A stretch of DNA of 64,000 bases. Source: an uncultured bacterium (GTDB lineage Bacteria; Patescibacteriota; Saccharimonadia; Saccharimonadales; Saccharimonadaceae). The position numbers and the translations under genes are program-made. The DNA lies in assembly GCA_903821365.1 (NCBI GenBank), contig CAIJKY010000011.1, positions 1 to 64,000 of the forward strand, given 5' to 3'. The notes below the pieces were generated by a model. It ran no database searches, was not told the DNA's origin, and saw only the letters and a program-made list of their open reading frames with translations. This document shows, piece by piece, positions 25,774 through 34,254 of the stretch (the first letter of the stretch is position 1; each line of letters opens with the position of its first letter).

Positions 25774-26274
25774 ATGCAAACGATCACCCCCTTTATTTGG
25801 TTTAATGGCGTCGCAGAAGAGGCTATGAATTATTATGTTAGCTTATTTGACGATTCGAAAATTATTCACATAGAGCGTTACAGCGGCGACCAAGGTATTC
25901 CTGGTGAGAATGAGCTCGCGAGCAAAGTGCTTACTGGAGAGTTTGAATTAGCAGGGCACAGGTTTTTATGTCTCGACGGTGGGCAAGAGTTTGCGCCGAG
26001 CGGCGTCGTATCGTTATTTGTAGAGTTTGACACCCAGGAAGCGATCGACAAAGTGTGGAATGGCCTTATTGAAGGCGGCAAACCATTACAATGTGGCTGG
26101 ATAACCGATAGATTTGGCGTTACCTGGCAAATCGTTCCAAGGGTAATGGGCACAATGATGAGCAACCCTCATACCACTGAAGCGCAAAAGAAAGCGCTCA
26201 TGCAAGCGATGATGCCGATGGAGAAGCTGGAGATTGCACCTTTAGTGGCGGCTTTTGAGAGCGCGAAGAATTAA
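25774..26274 (+). CDS. VOC-superfamily protein (PhnB/3-demethylubiquinone-methyltransferase-like)
   Basis: 166 residues from ATG 25774 (QTITPFIWFNGVAEEAMNYY). The paired beta-alpha-beta repeats with FELAGHRFLCLDGG and ITDRFGVTWQIVPRVM are the hallmark of PhnB-type VOC proteins. An in-frame ATG at 25762 sits at leaderless distance from TATACT (about 25744), while ATG 25774 has GGAG upstream; either could be used. Divergent from the DUF1801-SDR operon. Confidence 0.88.
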   Translation: MQTITPFIWFNGVAEEAMNYYVSLFDDSKIIHIERYSGDQGIPGENELASKVLTGEFELAGHRFLCLDGGQEFAPSGVVSLFVEFDTQEAIDKVWNGLIEGGKPLQCGWITDRFGVTWQIVPRVMGTMMSNPHTTEAQKKALMQAMMPMEKLEIAPLVAAFESAKN

Positions 26275-26288
26275 TCTATACTAAAACA

Positions 26289-27113
26289 ATGAACGACACT
26301 ACAACAACGCCCGTTTATGTATTTGACTTAGACGGTGTTATCACCGACCCGCGCAACAGCACGCTTGATAAAGAAGCCGTCAGCCATATTGATAGTCTCT
26401 TAAAAAGTGGCATCTACGTCGCAATAAACACTGGCCGCTCATACGAATGGGTCGAAAATAACCTCATTCGTACGCTGAGAAGCAATACAGTTAGCGACTT
26501 CTCGCATCTCTACATTGTCTGTGAGAAAGGTGGCGAAAGCGTTGCTTGGAATGGAAGTGACTTTGTCGCGCAACCGAGCCGATTCGCACTCGACACGGAA
26601 GCTTACACTAAAACACAAGCTATATTCGAATCCGAAAAAACACAGCTGCAATCAATGTTCTGGGACGCCACGAAACGCACGATGGCGACTATCGAGAAAC
26701 AGCCATCAGCAGATCTCGCTGTATTTCGCACTGAGCAAACAGCCTTAACGGCGCAACTCAATGCGGCATTCGCTGGAAAAGACGTCAAAGTTGACCCGAC
26801 GACCATCGCAACTGACGTTGAATCGCCATTCGCTGGCAAGCATGCTGGCGCTGAGCTTATTTATGAATGGGCAAACAAGACAATGCCAATGCACCCTGAT
26901 ACGTTTATTAGTTTTGGTGATAGCGTCAGTGACTATGAAATGGCACGCTACTTTGCTCAGCAAGGACAAACATCTCACTTTGTGTTCGTTGGCTCAGCGA
27001 ATGATCAGTTCAACGAAGATAATAACGTGGTACTCCTGCGAACCATGGCTCGATACGCCGAAGGAACAAAAGAGTATTTTGAACATACCGCCACAAAGGA
27101 GACCTCCGTATGA
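26289..27113 (+). CDS. HAD-superfamily hydrolase (Cof-like)
   Basis: 274 residues. Motif I VFDLDGVITDPRN with catalytic aspartates, motif II INTGRSYEW, and motif IV FGDSVSDYEMA near residue 215. A cap domain lies between, as in Cof/sucrose-phosphatase-type HADs that act on phosphosugars. TATACT ends 8 nt before the ATG (leaderless). Overlaps the next gene by 4 nt (ATGA), so the two are coupled. Confidence 0.87.
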   Translation: MNDTTTTPVYVFDLDGVITDPRNSTLDKEAVSHIDSLLKSGIYVAINTGRSYEWVENNLIRTLRSNTVSDFSHLYIVCEKGGESVAWNGSDFVAQPSRFALDTEAYTKTQAIFESEKTQLQSMFWDATKRTMATIEKQPSADLAVFRTEQTALTAQLNAAFAGKDVKVDPTTIATDVESPFAGKHAGAELIYEWANKTMPMHPDTFISFGDSVSDYEMARYFAQQGQTSHFVFVGSANDQFNEDNNVVLLRTMARYAEGTKEYFEHTATKETSV

Positions 27114-27622
27114 ATGAGTATTCGATTGAAGATGGCGCATCCATAGATGTAAGTGCTCTGCAAGTTGGGCAGGTTCCAATTGATGAATACCGCATTGCCC
27201 ACGCCACAATGAGTTATGTTTGCCACGATATTATTGTGCAAATTAACGATCAATACTTACTCGTAGAACGTGATGCCGTGCCCGCGAAGGGCATTCTTTG
27301 GCCGCTTGGCGGGCGTTTATTGCGCGGTGTTACTGCCGAAGATTCGATAAAAGACCGTGTGCTCAAAGAAGCGGGCATTACTATTAGCGATTTGACATTC
27401 CTCGGCGTCGCACGAACCATGTTCGCGACCGATCCACTTGGCCATGGAAAGGGCACTGACACCGTCAATCTTATGTATCTTGCCGAAGGACACGGCGACG
27501 TGCAGCTTGACCAGCTTCACAAGACGCCGACGTTATTCACTAAAGAAGAGTACGTCACGACGTTGCGCGCGTCGCTTCATCCTTATGTTGTTGAGATGCT
27601 TGATTTGGCTTTGGCTCAATAG
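27110..27622 (+). CDS. Nudix-fold protein with degenerate Nudix box
   Basis: 170 residues. The fold motif GILWPLGGRLLRGVTAEDSIKD is a recognisable Nudix region, but the catalytic REUXEEXGU core reads RVLKEAGIT, lacking one metal-binding glutamate. It may bind rather than hydrolyse a nucleoside diphosphate derivative, or act on GDP-mannose-like substrates as in related degenerate families. AAAGGAGACCTCCGTATG gives a strong ribosome-binding site inside the upstream HAD gene. Confidence 0.75.
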   Translation: MNEYSIEDGASIDVSALQVGQVPIDEYRIAHATMSYVCHDIIVQINDQYLLVERDAVPAKGILWPLGGRLLRGVTAEDSIKDRVLKEAGITISDLTFLGVARTMFATDPLGHGKGTDTVNLMYLAEGHGDVQLDQLHKTPTLFTKEEYVTTLRASLHPYVVEMLDLALAQ

Positions 27623-27626
27623 CACT

Positions 27627-27974
27627 ATGCATTTAAAATTCATTGACTACATTAATATAATCGGCATTGGTATGCTACTTGCAGTATTAGCATACCAATT
27701 AAAATTAAGATTTCTCGATCGTGGCCCTAAGAACGAAGATAAAGATCAGGCGAGCAGTTTAGCAATTTCTACATATACTCAACTTAAAAGCGGCCGTTTA
27801 ATTGCTTTCACATCAACCACACTATGTTTTTTTCTACTTAGTACATTTTATGGTCACCGCGACACTATTATCCGTGGCCAGCAAAATCCTAACATTACCT
27901 GGTACTTCATATTGCCAGCACTTGCAATACTAATTTTTATTAGTACGATTTTAAAATTTTATAAAAAAAGATAA
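27627..27974 (+). CDS. Small three-pass membrane protein
   Basis: 115 residues from ATG 27627, 4 nt after the Nudix stop. Hydrophobic segments: INIIGIGMLLAVLAYQL, IAFTSTTLCFFLLSTF and WYFILPALAILIFISTIL, with a charged loop after the first. Lysine-rich C-terminus. AT-rich like the following two tiny genes, with which it forms a run of small membrane proteins. Function unknown. Confidence 0.6.
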   Translation: MHLKFIDYINIIGIGMLLAVLAYQLKLRFLDRGPKNEDKDQASSLAISTYTQLKSGRLIAFTSTTLCFFLLSTFYGHRDTIIRGQQNPNITWYFILPALAILIFISTILKFYKKR

Positions 27975-28011
27975 AGTCTTCAAGTGTATGGAAAAAAAAT
28001 AATAGCTGAAA

Positions 28012-28188
28012 ATGTCAAAGGCTAAACTTGTAGTCACCGGTCTAATAGTGTTGTGTGCTCTCACTGCCTCAGCTTTGTTTTGGGTCGTGCAGCAATATAT
28101 TGTTGGCGGCGCGTTCACCTTGGTTGCGCTTTCGTTCATGTTCTATTTTGGAAGTCAATTGAAAGCTATAAAGAATATAGAGAAATAG
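28012..28188 (+). CDS. Tiny two-pass membrane protein, 58 aa
   Basis: 58 residues, beginning MSKAKLVVTGLIVLCALTAS, then a second hydrophobic stretch GGAFTLVALSFMFYFG and a basic tail. No clear ribosome-binding site; AT-rich DNA upstream. Two membrane helices and a cytoplasmic basic end suggest an inner-membrane microprotein. Plausible but unproven coding region. Confidence 0.5.
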   Translation: MSKAKLVVTGLIVLCALTASALFWVVQQYIVGGAFTLVALSFMFYFGSQLKAIKNIEK

Positions 28189-28200
28189 ATTTAAAATCAC

Positions 28201-28383
28201 ATGCATCTAACCGGCAATGGAATACTAATCCTACTATTTATATTCGCGATGTTCGTCTGCTTTATAATATCTGGGATTGCCATAAAAAATAAGCGCGGAA
28301 GTTTGCACGATATTCACGGGAATAAAATAACAAACGCTGAGCTTGCAACTCTTAATGTAATGCAAAATCTCTCGTTAAAATAG
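28201..28383 (+). CDS. Tiny membrane protein, 60 aa, possibly frameshift-extended
   Basis: 60 residues: MHLTGNGILILLFIFAMFVC and one long membrane segment, then a charged tail ITNAELATLNVMQNLSLK. TAAAAT ends 3-4 nt before the ATG. The frame ends at TAG 28381, but the -1 frame stays open to 28526 and codes two more hydrophobic helices. The stop is preceded by G-TTA-AAA, on which tRNAs could slip back one base. Confidence 0.5.
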   Translation: MHLTGNGILILLFIFAMFVCFIISGIAIKNKRGSLHDIHGNKITNAELATLNVMQNLSLK

Positions 28384-28526
28384 GTCTTATTTTACTAATT
28401 TTTGCAGCGCTCGGCATTCTTGGCGCCGTGCTACACAAGCAAAGTTATATCGTATACACAATTGTTACAGTGATAAGTATCTCTATGATCGTTGGCGGCA
28501 AGGTATACATATCAAAGAAGAATTGA
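28356..28526 (+). pseudogene. Startless membrane-protein frame, -1 relative to the upstream gene
   Basis: Open from 28356 to the TGA at 28524-28526, with hydrophobic runs KIGLILLIFAALGILGAVL and IVYTIVTVISISMIVGG. No ATG, GTG or TTG start in a sensible place. Either the 3' half of a gene broken by a frameshift, or reached by -1 slippage at 28374-28380. Confidence 0.4.
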
Positions 28527-28527
28527 C

Positions 28528-28573
28528 TTTATGCAACCAAAAAGTTGCATAAATCTCAAAAGTGCTATACACT
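28528..28573 (+). promoter_or_regulatory. Promoter and operator of the SRPBCC/ArsR pair
   Basis: TTTATGCAAC (28528-28537) and GTTGCATAAA (28544-28553) form a perfect 10-bp dyad. The right arm contains TTGCAT (28545-28550), which is 17 bp from TACACT (28568-28573), a fair -35/-10 pair. A dyad over the -35 fits repression by the ArsR protein encoded downstream. Confidence 0.6.
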
Positions 28574-28622
28574 AAAACCATAAAGCCGCTTTATACAACA
28601 AATAAACCAAGGAGAACATACC

Positions 28623-29054
28623 ATGCAAGACACTATTGCCAAAGAAATCACTGTCAAAGCAAGCGCACAACGAGTTTACGAAGCCATAACCGATCCAACA
28701 CAAATCATTAAATGGTTTCCGGACGCCGTAGAGGGCGACTTGGCAGCTGGTCAAAAAGCGACATTCACATTTGAAGGGCACGGCAAAAGTTCAATTTACA
28801 CTATTGCCGCAACACCGTTTAATTACTTTGCATATCGCTGGATTCCTGGTGGCGCCGTGGCTGTCGACGATGTGTTGAAAGAATCGAATACACTTGTTGA
28901 ATTTTTCATCGAAGAACGTGATGGCAAAACGAATGTCACTGTAAAAGAATCTGGCTTCGCTTTACTCCCAGTCGAGATGGCCGAGAAAGCATTTGCCCAA
29001 AATTCTGGTGGCTGGGATTATATGCTCGAACGTCTTGAGAAATTTGCGAGTTAA
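28623..29054 (+). CDS. SRPBCC (AHSA1-like) protein
   Basis: 143 residues, a START/Bet v1-like ligand-binding fold. TIAKEITVKASAQRVYEAIT is the usual N-terminus (first strand plus helix), WFPDAVEGDLAAGQKATFTF follows, and the C-terminal helix FAQNSGGWDYMLERLE carries the GGW motif of AHSA1 proteins. CCAAGGAGAACATACCATG is a clear ribosome-binding site, unusual here. The ArsR gene follows after 5 nt, a common pairing in which the SRPBCC protein is the regulated product. Confidence 0.88.
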   Translation: MQDTIAKEITVKASAQRVYEAITDPTQIIKWFPDAVEGDLAAGQKATFTFEGHGKSSIYTIAATPFNYFAYRWIPGGAVAVDDVLKESNTLVEFFIEERDGKTNVTVKESGFALLPVEMAEKAFAQNSGGWDYMLERLEKFAS

Positions 29055-29059
29055 GCATC

Positions 29060-29386
29060 GTGACCGCCGACGAACTATTTCGAGCTCTAGGCGATCCGAC
29101 CCGTTTAGAAATAGTGCGCAGGCTCTCAAACCGAGAGTCGTGCACTATTTCGATGCTCCTCAGTGGTCTCGGCATCTCTCGGCAAGGAGCGCGGAAGCAT
29201 TTACAGCTGCTCGCTGACGCCAACATTGTGACACTGAAGCCCGACGGACGAGACACGATCGTTAGCCTTAACCGTGCGACACTGGCGAAGGGCAAAGCGT
29301 TTATCACTGAGATTGAGCTGCAATGGGATAAACGCCTGGAAGCGCTGCGTCAATATGTCGATAACGACCAAATCAATGATTTGTAG
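29060..29386 (+). CDS. ArsR-family transcriptional regulator
   Basis: 108 residues from GTG 29060. LFRALGDPTRLEIVRRLSNRE and ISMLLSGLGISRQGARKHLQLL are the winged-helix core of the ArsR branch that pairs with SRPBCC proteins. No cysteine metal site of ArsB-type sensors (ELCVCDL) is present, so a small organic ligand is more likely. It probably binds the dyad at 28528-28553. Confidence 0.92.
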   Translation: MTADELFRALGDPTRLEIVRRLSNRESCTISMLLSGLGISRQGARKHLQLLADANIVTLKPDGRDTIVSLNRATLAKGKAFITEIELQWDKRLEALRQYVDNDQINDL

Positions 29387-29392
29387 TTGGCT

Positions 29393-29989
29393 ATGATATC
29401 AACTGAAACAAAATTATACGTTCAGCTTGAGCCGGATCAAGCTGCTAAAGTCGAGCTTTTGAGTATTCAGGAAAAGCTGGCGCCACACGGCAGAGTCGTT
29501 AACGAAGCATCACTTCATATGACAATTCTACATATTGGGCTAGCTAGTAGATTGATTGACTCTGTAGTGCCGCATACCGCTGCAACGACAAACGATATTT
29601 TGCTACGACTTGCTTTGCTCGCAGACGAATTAGAGTCGGCCATCTTACAGCGCGATTTCACAACGTGCACATTGTACCCAAGCGGTTTTGATTTTCTCGG
29701 ATCACATAAAACTTCATATGTCATTACGTTTGAGCCAACTCTTGAACTGATCGGACTGCATGAGGTCTGTCTTGATCTGCTAAAAAGCTTCTTGGGAGAT
29801 ATTGGCATCCAAGACGTCGATATATTCATGATGAATGATGCGAATCTTAGGTATACGCTGAAGCTTTTGCCGCATGTTACGCTGGCACGTTCATATCGCG
29901 GTGAAATAAATATACCTTTACCATCGACAATGGGCTTTATGATGATGCCGACTGAACAACCGGGTGACGCTCACTACAGCTCCGTGTGA
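29393..29989 (+). CDS. 2H phosphoesterase-superfamily protein
   Basis: 198 residues from ATG 29393 (a TTG at 29387 is also in frame). Two HxT motifs, LHMTILHIG at about 42 and PHVTLARSY near 163, are the paired catalytic histidines of the 2H (2'-5' RNA ligase/CPDase-like) fold. The role may be RNA end processing or cyclic-nucleotide cleavage. It follows ArsR within 7 nt and may be in the same transcript. Confidence 0.8.
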   Translation: MISTETKLYVQLEPDQAAKVELLSIQEKLAPHGRVVNEASLHMTILHIGLASRLIDSVVPHTAATTNDILLRLALLADELESAILQRDFTTCTLYPSGFDFLGSHKTSYVITFEPTLELIGLHEVCLDLLKSFLGDIGIQDVDIFMMNDANLRYTLKLLPHVTLARSYRGEINIPLPSTMGFMMMPTEQPGDAHYSSV

Positions 29990-29999
29990 GTGTATTTAC

Positions 30000-30227
30000 T
30001 CATTCGTTAACAATACCTCTTTTACTACAAGCTTTTGAGCAATAAACGACTGACGGCCAAAGGCCCCGTGACTGCCATTTTTTTCGATTCGAAAATGGCC
30101 GATTGCAAACCGGGCATATTTTAGTTTGCGATTCAGCAAACAGATACGCGTCATTGTGATAGCGAACATTTTTATGCCGAGCGATTCGGCCGATAACTTT
30201 ACGCTCAGTTTTTCGAGAAGATTTCAT
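30000..30227 (-). CDS. DUF2256-like zinc-ribbon protein
   Basis: 75 residues. ICPVCNRPFSNRKKWQSRGLW followed by VVYCSKACSKRG matches the DUF2256 pattern (CPxC...WxxKW...YCSxxC). The N-terminal third is strongly basic. Probably binds zinc; cellular role unknown. Start from a MKSSRKTERK ATG without a clear ribosome-binding site. Confidence 0.8.
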   Translation of the reverse strand: MKSSRKTERKVIGRIARHKNVRYHNDAYLFAESQTKICPVCNRPFSNRKKWQSRGLWPSVVYCSKACSKRGIVNE

Positions 30228-30307
30228 GATCTATACCTCATGCCTAAATTGTAACAGTAATAATTTGGCAAAAATAAAATGACCTACATACGCAGATCAT
30301 TTTATCT

Positions 30308-30382
30308 TGGCTGGGACGGTAGGGATCGAACCTACGCATGACGGGATCAAAACCCGTTGCCTTACCGCTTGGCGACGTCCCA
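30308..30382 (-). tRNA. tRNA-Gln (UUG)
   Basis: Reading the minus strand, TGGGACG and CGTCCCA form the 7-bp acceptor stem, followed by G and an encoded CCA end. The anticodon arm is ACGGG-TTTTGAT-CCCGT, giving anticodon TTG (glutamine). The T arm TAGGTTCGATCCCTA is canonical. 75 nt including CCA. Confidence 0.97.
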
Positions 30383-30511
30383 TTACTTGTAAACAGTTGT
30401 GACTGTTTATCGAAAGGATTATAGCATTGTCACTAGTGGTCGGTAAAGTGTGGGCTATGTGCTTTCAGCTTGTTTTACTATGGTGCGGTATAATAGCTTT
30501 TATACTACCGT

Positions 30512-31612
30512 ATGAATTTATTAGAATATCAAGCCAAGGCGCTACTTACAAAACACGCGGTGCCGGTGCCACATAGCCAGCTTATTCGTGCTGCAACCGA
30601 CACATTATCGTTAATGCTGCCAGTAATGCTCAAGGTGCAAATTCCCGTTGGCGGGCGCGGCAAGGTCGGCGGCATTAGAGCAGCGCGAACCAAAACTGAA
30701 TTTAGCGAGATTGCAGCTGATTTATTATCACGACCGATCCTGGGTTACTCTGCAACTGAATTACTCGCCGAAGAACTTGTGCATATACATCGGGAGCTTT
30801 ATCTTGCACTCGCCATCGACCGCGATCAACAAACGGCCGTACTCATGGCGCACATGCATGGTGGCGTTGATGTAGAATCAGCGGCAAACGACAGCCGGCC
30901 CGTCTGGCAACGCACGTTAGTATCAGCGCCCAAAAAAGCCATGGCGCGCGAGCTCTCGACATATCTAAAGCTAAACAATACGCAGGCAAGCGAACTCCAT
31001 CTTTTACTCAAACACCTTTACGATGTCTTTATTCAAGAAGATGCGTTGCTCGTTGAGATCAATCCACTGGTTATTACCGATAGCGGTGATTTACTCTGCG
31101 CCGATGCCAAAATAGAGCTTGATGACGCCGCCAGCTTCCGGCATGAGAAAGATTGGCCACGCGCTATGCATTCGCAGCAGTTTATTCCTCTCGTTGACAA
31201 AGGGGAGCCAAAGCAAAGTGCGCACATTATCGCCTCAATGGCTAACGGCGCTGGCCTTGCCATGGCGACTATCGACGCCATAGCTGATGCCGGTGCAACA
31301 CCAGCGAACTTCTTTGATGTCGGCGGCGGCACCAATACCACGCACATGGCAGAGGCCTTTGCGACAATGGCAAAACTCCCCGGCGTGAGCGCCATTGTGG
31401 TTAACATTTTTGGCGGTATTACACGTTGCGATGATGTAGCCCGTGCGATTATTACAGCTCGAGGCAATGTCAAAAAACTACCACCATTATACATACGGCT
31501 TACTGGCACAAACGAAGCCGAGGGCAGGGCGTTGCTTGCAGATGCTGGTATTGCACTCTATCCCGACCTTAAAGCTTGTATTACTGCCGCTATGGAGGTT
31601 CGCCATGTTTGA
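30512..31612 (+). CDS. sucC: Succinyl-CoA ligase beta subunit
   Basis: 366 residues, slightly short for SucC (about 388). Begins MNLLEYQAKALLTKHAVPVP, the ATP-grasp N-terminus, with the glycine-rich loop QIPVGGRGKVGGI. The C-terminal half has FFDVGGGTNTTHMAEAF and VNIFGGITRCDDVARAI, the CoA-ligase flavodoxin-like domain. TATACT ends 6 nt before the ATG, with TATAAT further up. It forms ATP or GTP by substrate-level phosphorylation with SucD; other TCA genes are not in the window. Confidence 0.95.
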   Translation: MNLLEYQAKALLTKHAVPVPHSQLIRAATDTLSLMLPVMLKVQIPVGGRGKVGGIRAARTKTEFSEIAADLLSRPILGYSATELLAEELVHIHRELYLALAIDRDQQTAVLMAHMHGGVDVESAANDSRPVWQRTLVSAPKKAMARELSTYLKLNNTQASELHLLLKHLYDVFIQEDALLVEINPLVITDSGDLLCADAKIELDDAASFRHEKDWPRAMHSQQFIPLVDKGEPKQSAHIIASMANGAGLAMATIDAIADAGATPANFFDVGGGTNTTHMAEAFATMAKLPGVSAIVVNIFGGITRCDDVARAIITARGNVKKLPPLYIRLTGTNEAEGRALLADAGIALYPDLKACITAAMEVRHV

Positions 31613-32471
31613 TAGTTTATTCAAAAAACCTGGCGTTTTAGTGCAGGGCATCACCGGTTCGCATGGCACATTTCACACTGCTGCTATGCTGGCGGCTGGC
31701 ACGAACATTGTTGCAGGCGTCACGCCTGGTAAAGGTGGCCAAACTGTGCACGATGTTCCAGTATATAACACAGTGGCCGCTGCGATGAACGCTCAAAAAA
31801 TTGCTATTAGCGCCGTGTTTGTGCCCGCACCGTTTGCAAAAGCGGCACTCATCGAAGCAATCGAAGCTGGTGTCAAATTAATCGTTTGCATCACCGAACA
31901 TATTCCCGTTCATGACATGTTGGCCGTCCTTGCAGCAGCAAAAGAAAAGGGCAGCGTCATACTTGGCCCTAATTGCCCCGGTTTGCTTGTGCCTGGTGTT
32001 ATAAAACTTGGCATTATCCCCGCTACTGTCGGGCTCATGGGCGAAACTGCAATCGTCAGCCGTTCTGGCACACTAACCTATGAGGCTGCCGCCAGCCTCA
32101 GCGCCGCCGGTATTGGGCAGCGTTATATCATCGGTATCGGGGGCGATCGCTTGCATGGCCTTTCTTTTGTCGATTGTCTTACGGCATTTCAAGCTGATCT
32201 GCATGTTGCGCGTATTGTCATGATTGGCGAAATCGGCGGTCAAGCCGAACAACAAGCTGCGGCGTACATCAAAGCGCATGTCACTAAGCCTGTGTATGCG
32301 TACGTCGTCGGCCATAGTGCGCCACCTTCGACTCAATTAGGGCACGCAGGTGCTATCATGGGCGGAGAAAGCGAGTCGGCCGCCGCTAAGACGGCGGCGC
32401 TTGAAGCTGTTGGTGCAACAACGGCGCAAAGCCTTCCCGCACTCATCGCAAAACTGAGTAAAGCATCGTAA
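31605..32471 (+). CDS. sucD: Succinyl-CoA ligase alpha subunit
   Basis: 288 residues, normal length. [20 protein letters not shown] is the CoA-binding domain start, [19 protein letters not shown] follows, and the phosphohistidine motif is [24 protein letters not shown] 31605 overlaps the sucC stop by 8 nt and has TATGGAGG as ribosome-binding site inside sucC, so translation is coupled. A stretch open further upstream is not part of the gene. Confidence 0.95.
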   Translation: MFDSLFKKPGVLVQGITGSHGTFHTAAMLAAGTNIVAGVTPGKGGQTVHDVPVYNTVAAAMNAQKIAISAVFVPAPFAKAALIEAIEAGVKLIVCITEHIPVHDMLAVLAAAKEKGSVILGPNCPGLLVPGVIKLGIIPATVGLMGETAIVSRSGTLTYEAAASLSAAGIGQRYIIGIGGDRLHGLSFVDCLTAFQADLHVARIVMIGEIGGQAEQQAAAYIKAHVTKPVYAYVVGHSAPPSTQLGHAGAIMGGESESAAAKTAALEAVGATTAQSLPALIAKLSKAS

Positions 32472-32476
32472 TTTCT

Positions 32477-32971
32477 ATGTGGCATTTATATAACTGGCTT
32501 GGCCGGGCAGCAAACCGTAGTTTATGGTTTATTTTTCGCGTTTCGCCGCAACCATTACCACGTGTCCGAATCGCCGTTATATGTGAAGGGCAAATTTTGC
32601 TAGTAAAACCGTGGTTTAGTCGTCAAGTCTGGAGTTTACCAGGTGGTGGCGCCAAGCTGCATGAATCATTAACGATCGCTGCCATGCGCGAACTAAATGA
32701 AGAAACTGGCATCAGTGTCAGCGCTGGAGAGCTTCACGATGCAGGAGTTGTTATGTCGGACGAAGGCTACGCTAAATTCCGCGTCCATTGCTTTGTTGCC
32801 TACATTAGTGCCAGCAAAGCCCGCCAACTGCGCACCACCGACGCCGAGCTCATCGCAACCGCCTGGCATCCACTGCGCGCGTTGCCACACGACCGAGTAC
32901 ACTTTATTGACTACATTATTGAGGATACGCTTGCCGCCCGCGCCACCGCACCCTATACTGTACAGCGATGA
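32477..32971 (+). CDS. Nudix hydrolase
   Basis: 164 residues. The Nudix box GGGAKLHESLTIAAMRELNEETGI is complete (the GX5EX7REUXEEXGU pattern with MRELNEETGI). An N-terminal hydrophobic patch YNWLGRAANRSLWFIFRV may be an amphipathic membrane contact. Starts 5 nt after sucD and overlaps the next gene by 4 nt, so it belongs to the sucCD operon. Likely hydrolyses a nucleoside diphosphate derivative. Confidence 0.88.
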   Translation: MWHLYNWLGRAANRSLWFIFRVSPQPLPRVRIAVICEGQILLVKPWFSRQVWSLPGGGAKLHESLTIAAMRELNEETGISVSAGELHDAGVVMSDEGYAKFRVHCFVAYISASKARQLRTTDAELIATAWHPLRALPHDRVHFIDYIIEDTLAARATAPYTVQR

Positions 32972-34254
32972 AGCAACGAATCGAAACAGTCAATCTAACA
33001 AAAATTGTTAACGGCGGCCAAGCACTTGGTGTTCTTGAAGATGGTAAAAAAATCTTTGTCTGGGGTGCTTTGCCAGACGAAACTGCTGAAGTATTACTCA
33101 CCAAGTCAAAGCGTGACTGGGCTGAGGGCGTCGCACAAACTATCACTAAGGCATCAACCGACCGCGTTGAGCCGCGTGACCCTGCAAGCTATTTATCGAC
33201 CTCTCCATGGCAAATCATGTCCGAGTCGGCCGAGACAATGTGGAAGCAGCAACTTGTTAAAGATGCTCTGGCACTGCATGGCTTAAAACTTGAACAAGCA
33301 CCACTTGCCAGTACCGACACATGGTACGGCTATCGAAATAAAGTAGAGTTTTCATGGTACTGGGACAACGAAACCGATCAGCTCGAGCTTGGCTTTTTTG
33401 CTCGTGGCGGCCACGGCAAACTACCCGTTGATGGCACAGCCTTGGCGCACCCAGCGATTAATGAAGGTGCTCGTGCTGTTCGCGATGCGCTGCGTATGTC
33501 TGGCGCAGAAGGGCGATCACTCAAAACTTTATTGATTCGCTGCGACCAACAGGGAAGGATCAATGCCCAACTCTATGTTAAGCGTGAAAAATTTGACGCT
33601 TTAACAGATGAGCAAGTTGCCTCATTTGGTTTTCACGGCTTTAGTATTATTTTCTCAAATCCAAAGAGCCCAGCATCGGTCATTACGAAGGTACTTGGCA
33701 AATGGGGCGAGCAGTATCTTGAAGATACGATTCTTGGCACGCCGTTTCGCTACGCGACAGAAGGCTTCTTTCAGGTTGCAATCCCTGCGTATGAGATGGC
33801 ATTAACGGTCATGAAAACCTTTGTTCCAAGCAAATCCCCAGTTGTTGACATGTATAGTGGCGTAGGGAGTATTGGCTTAACGATCGGTGGCGATAGTCCA
33901 ACCTTAGTTGAGATTAACGGCGCTTGTGTTGATGAAATGCAGCGCAATGCCCGACAGCTTGGCAAAACCGGCGCCACAGTCGTTCATGCGGCCTCAGAAT
34001 TAGCACTTGAGCATATCACAAGTGACGCAACGATTATTCTTGATCCACCACGTGCCGGTCTACATGACGACGTCACTGCAAAACTACTCGAGACAAAGCC
34101 GCCGCGCATCATATATCTCAGCTGTAACCCAGCCACCCAGGCACGTGATGTTGAGCGGCTACAGTCAGCCTATCGCAGTATTCACTGCCAAGCCTTTAAC
34201 TTCTTTCCTCGCACACCACACATAGAAAATTTAATCGTACTGGAGCGCCTATGA
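32968..34254 (+). CDS. RNA (uracil-C5)-methyltransferase, RumA/TrmA family without Fe-S cysteines
   Basis: 428 residues. The N-terminal TRAM-like domain (ETVNLTKIVNGGQALG) is followed by a central domain and a SAM-binding fold with VVDMYSGVGSIGLTIGG. Catalytic motifs are LDPPRAGLHDDV and YLSCNPATQARD with the nucleophilic cysteine. The four cysteines of the Fe-S cluster in RlmD/RumA (CxxCGGC type) are absent, the region reading SYLSTSPWQIM, as in cluster-free homologues. It methylates U to m5U in tRNA or 23S rRNA. Confidence 0.87.
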   Translation: MKQRIETVNLTKIVNGGQALGVLEDGKKIFVWGALPDETAEVLLTKSKRDWAEGVAQTITKASTDRVEPRDPASYLSTSPWQIMSESAETMWKQQLVKDALALHGLKLEQAPLASTDTWYGYRNKVEFSWYWDNETDQLELGFFARGGHGKLPVDGTALAHPAINEGARAVRDALRMSGAEGRSLKTLLIRCDQQGRINAQLYVKREKFDALTDEQVASFGFHGFSIIFSNPKSPASVITKVLGKWGEQYLEDTILGTPFRYATEGFFQVAIPAYEMALTVMKTFVPSKSPVVDMYSGVGSIGLTIGGDSPTLVEINGACVDEMQRNARQLGKTGATVVHAASELALEHITSDATIILDPPRAGLHDDVTAKLLETKPPRIIYLSCNPATQARDVERLQSAYRSIHCQAFNFFPRTPHIENLIVLERL

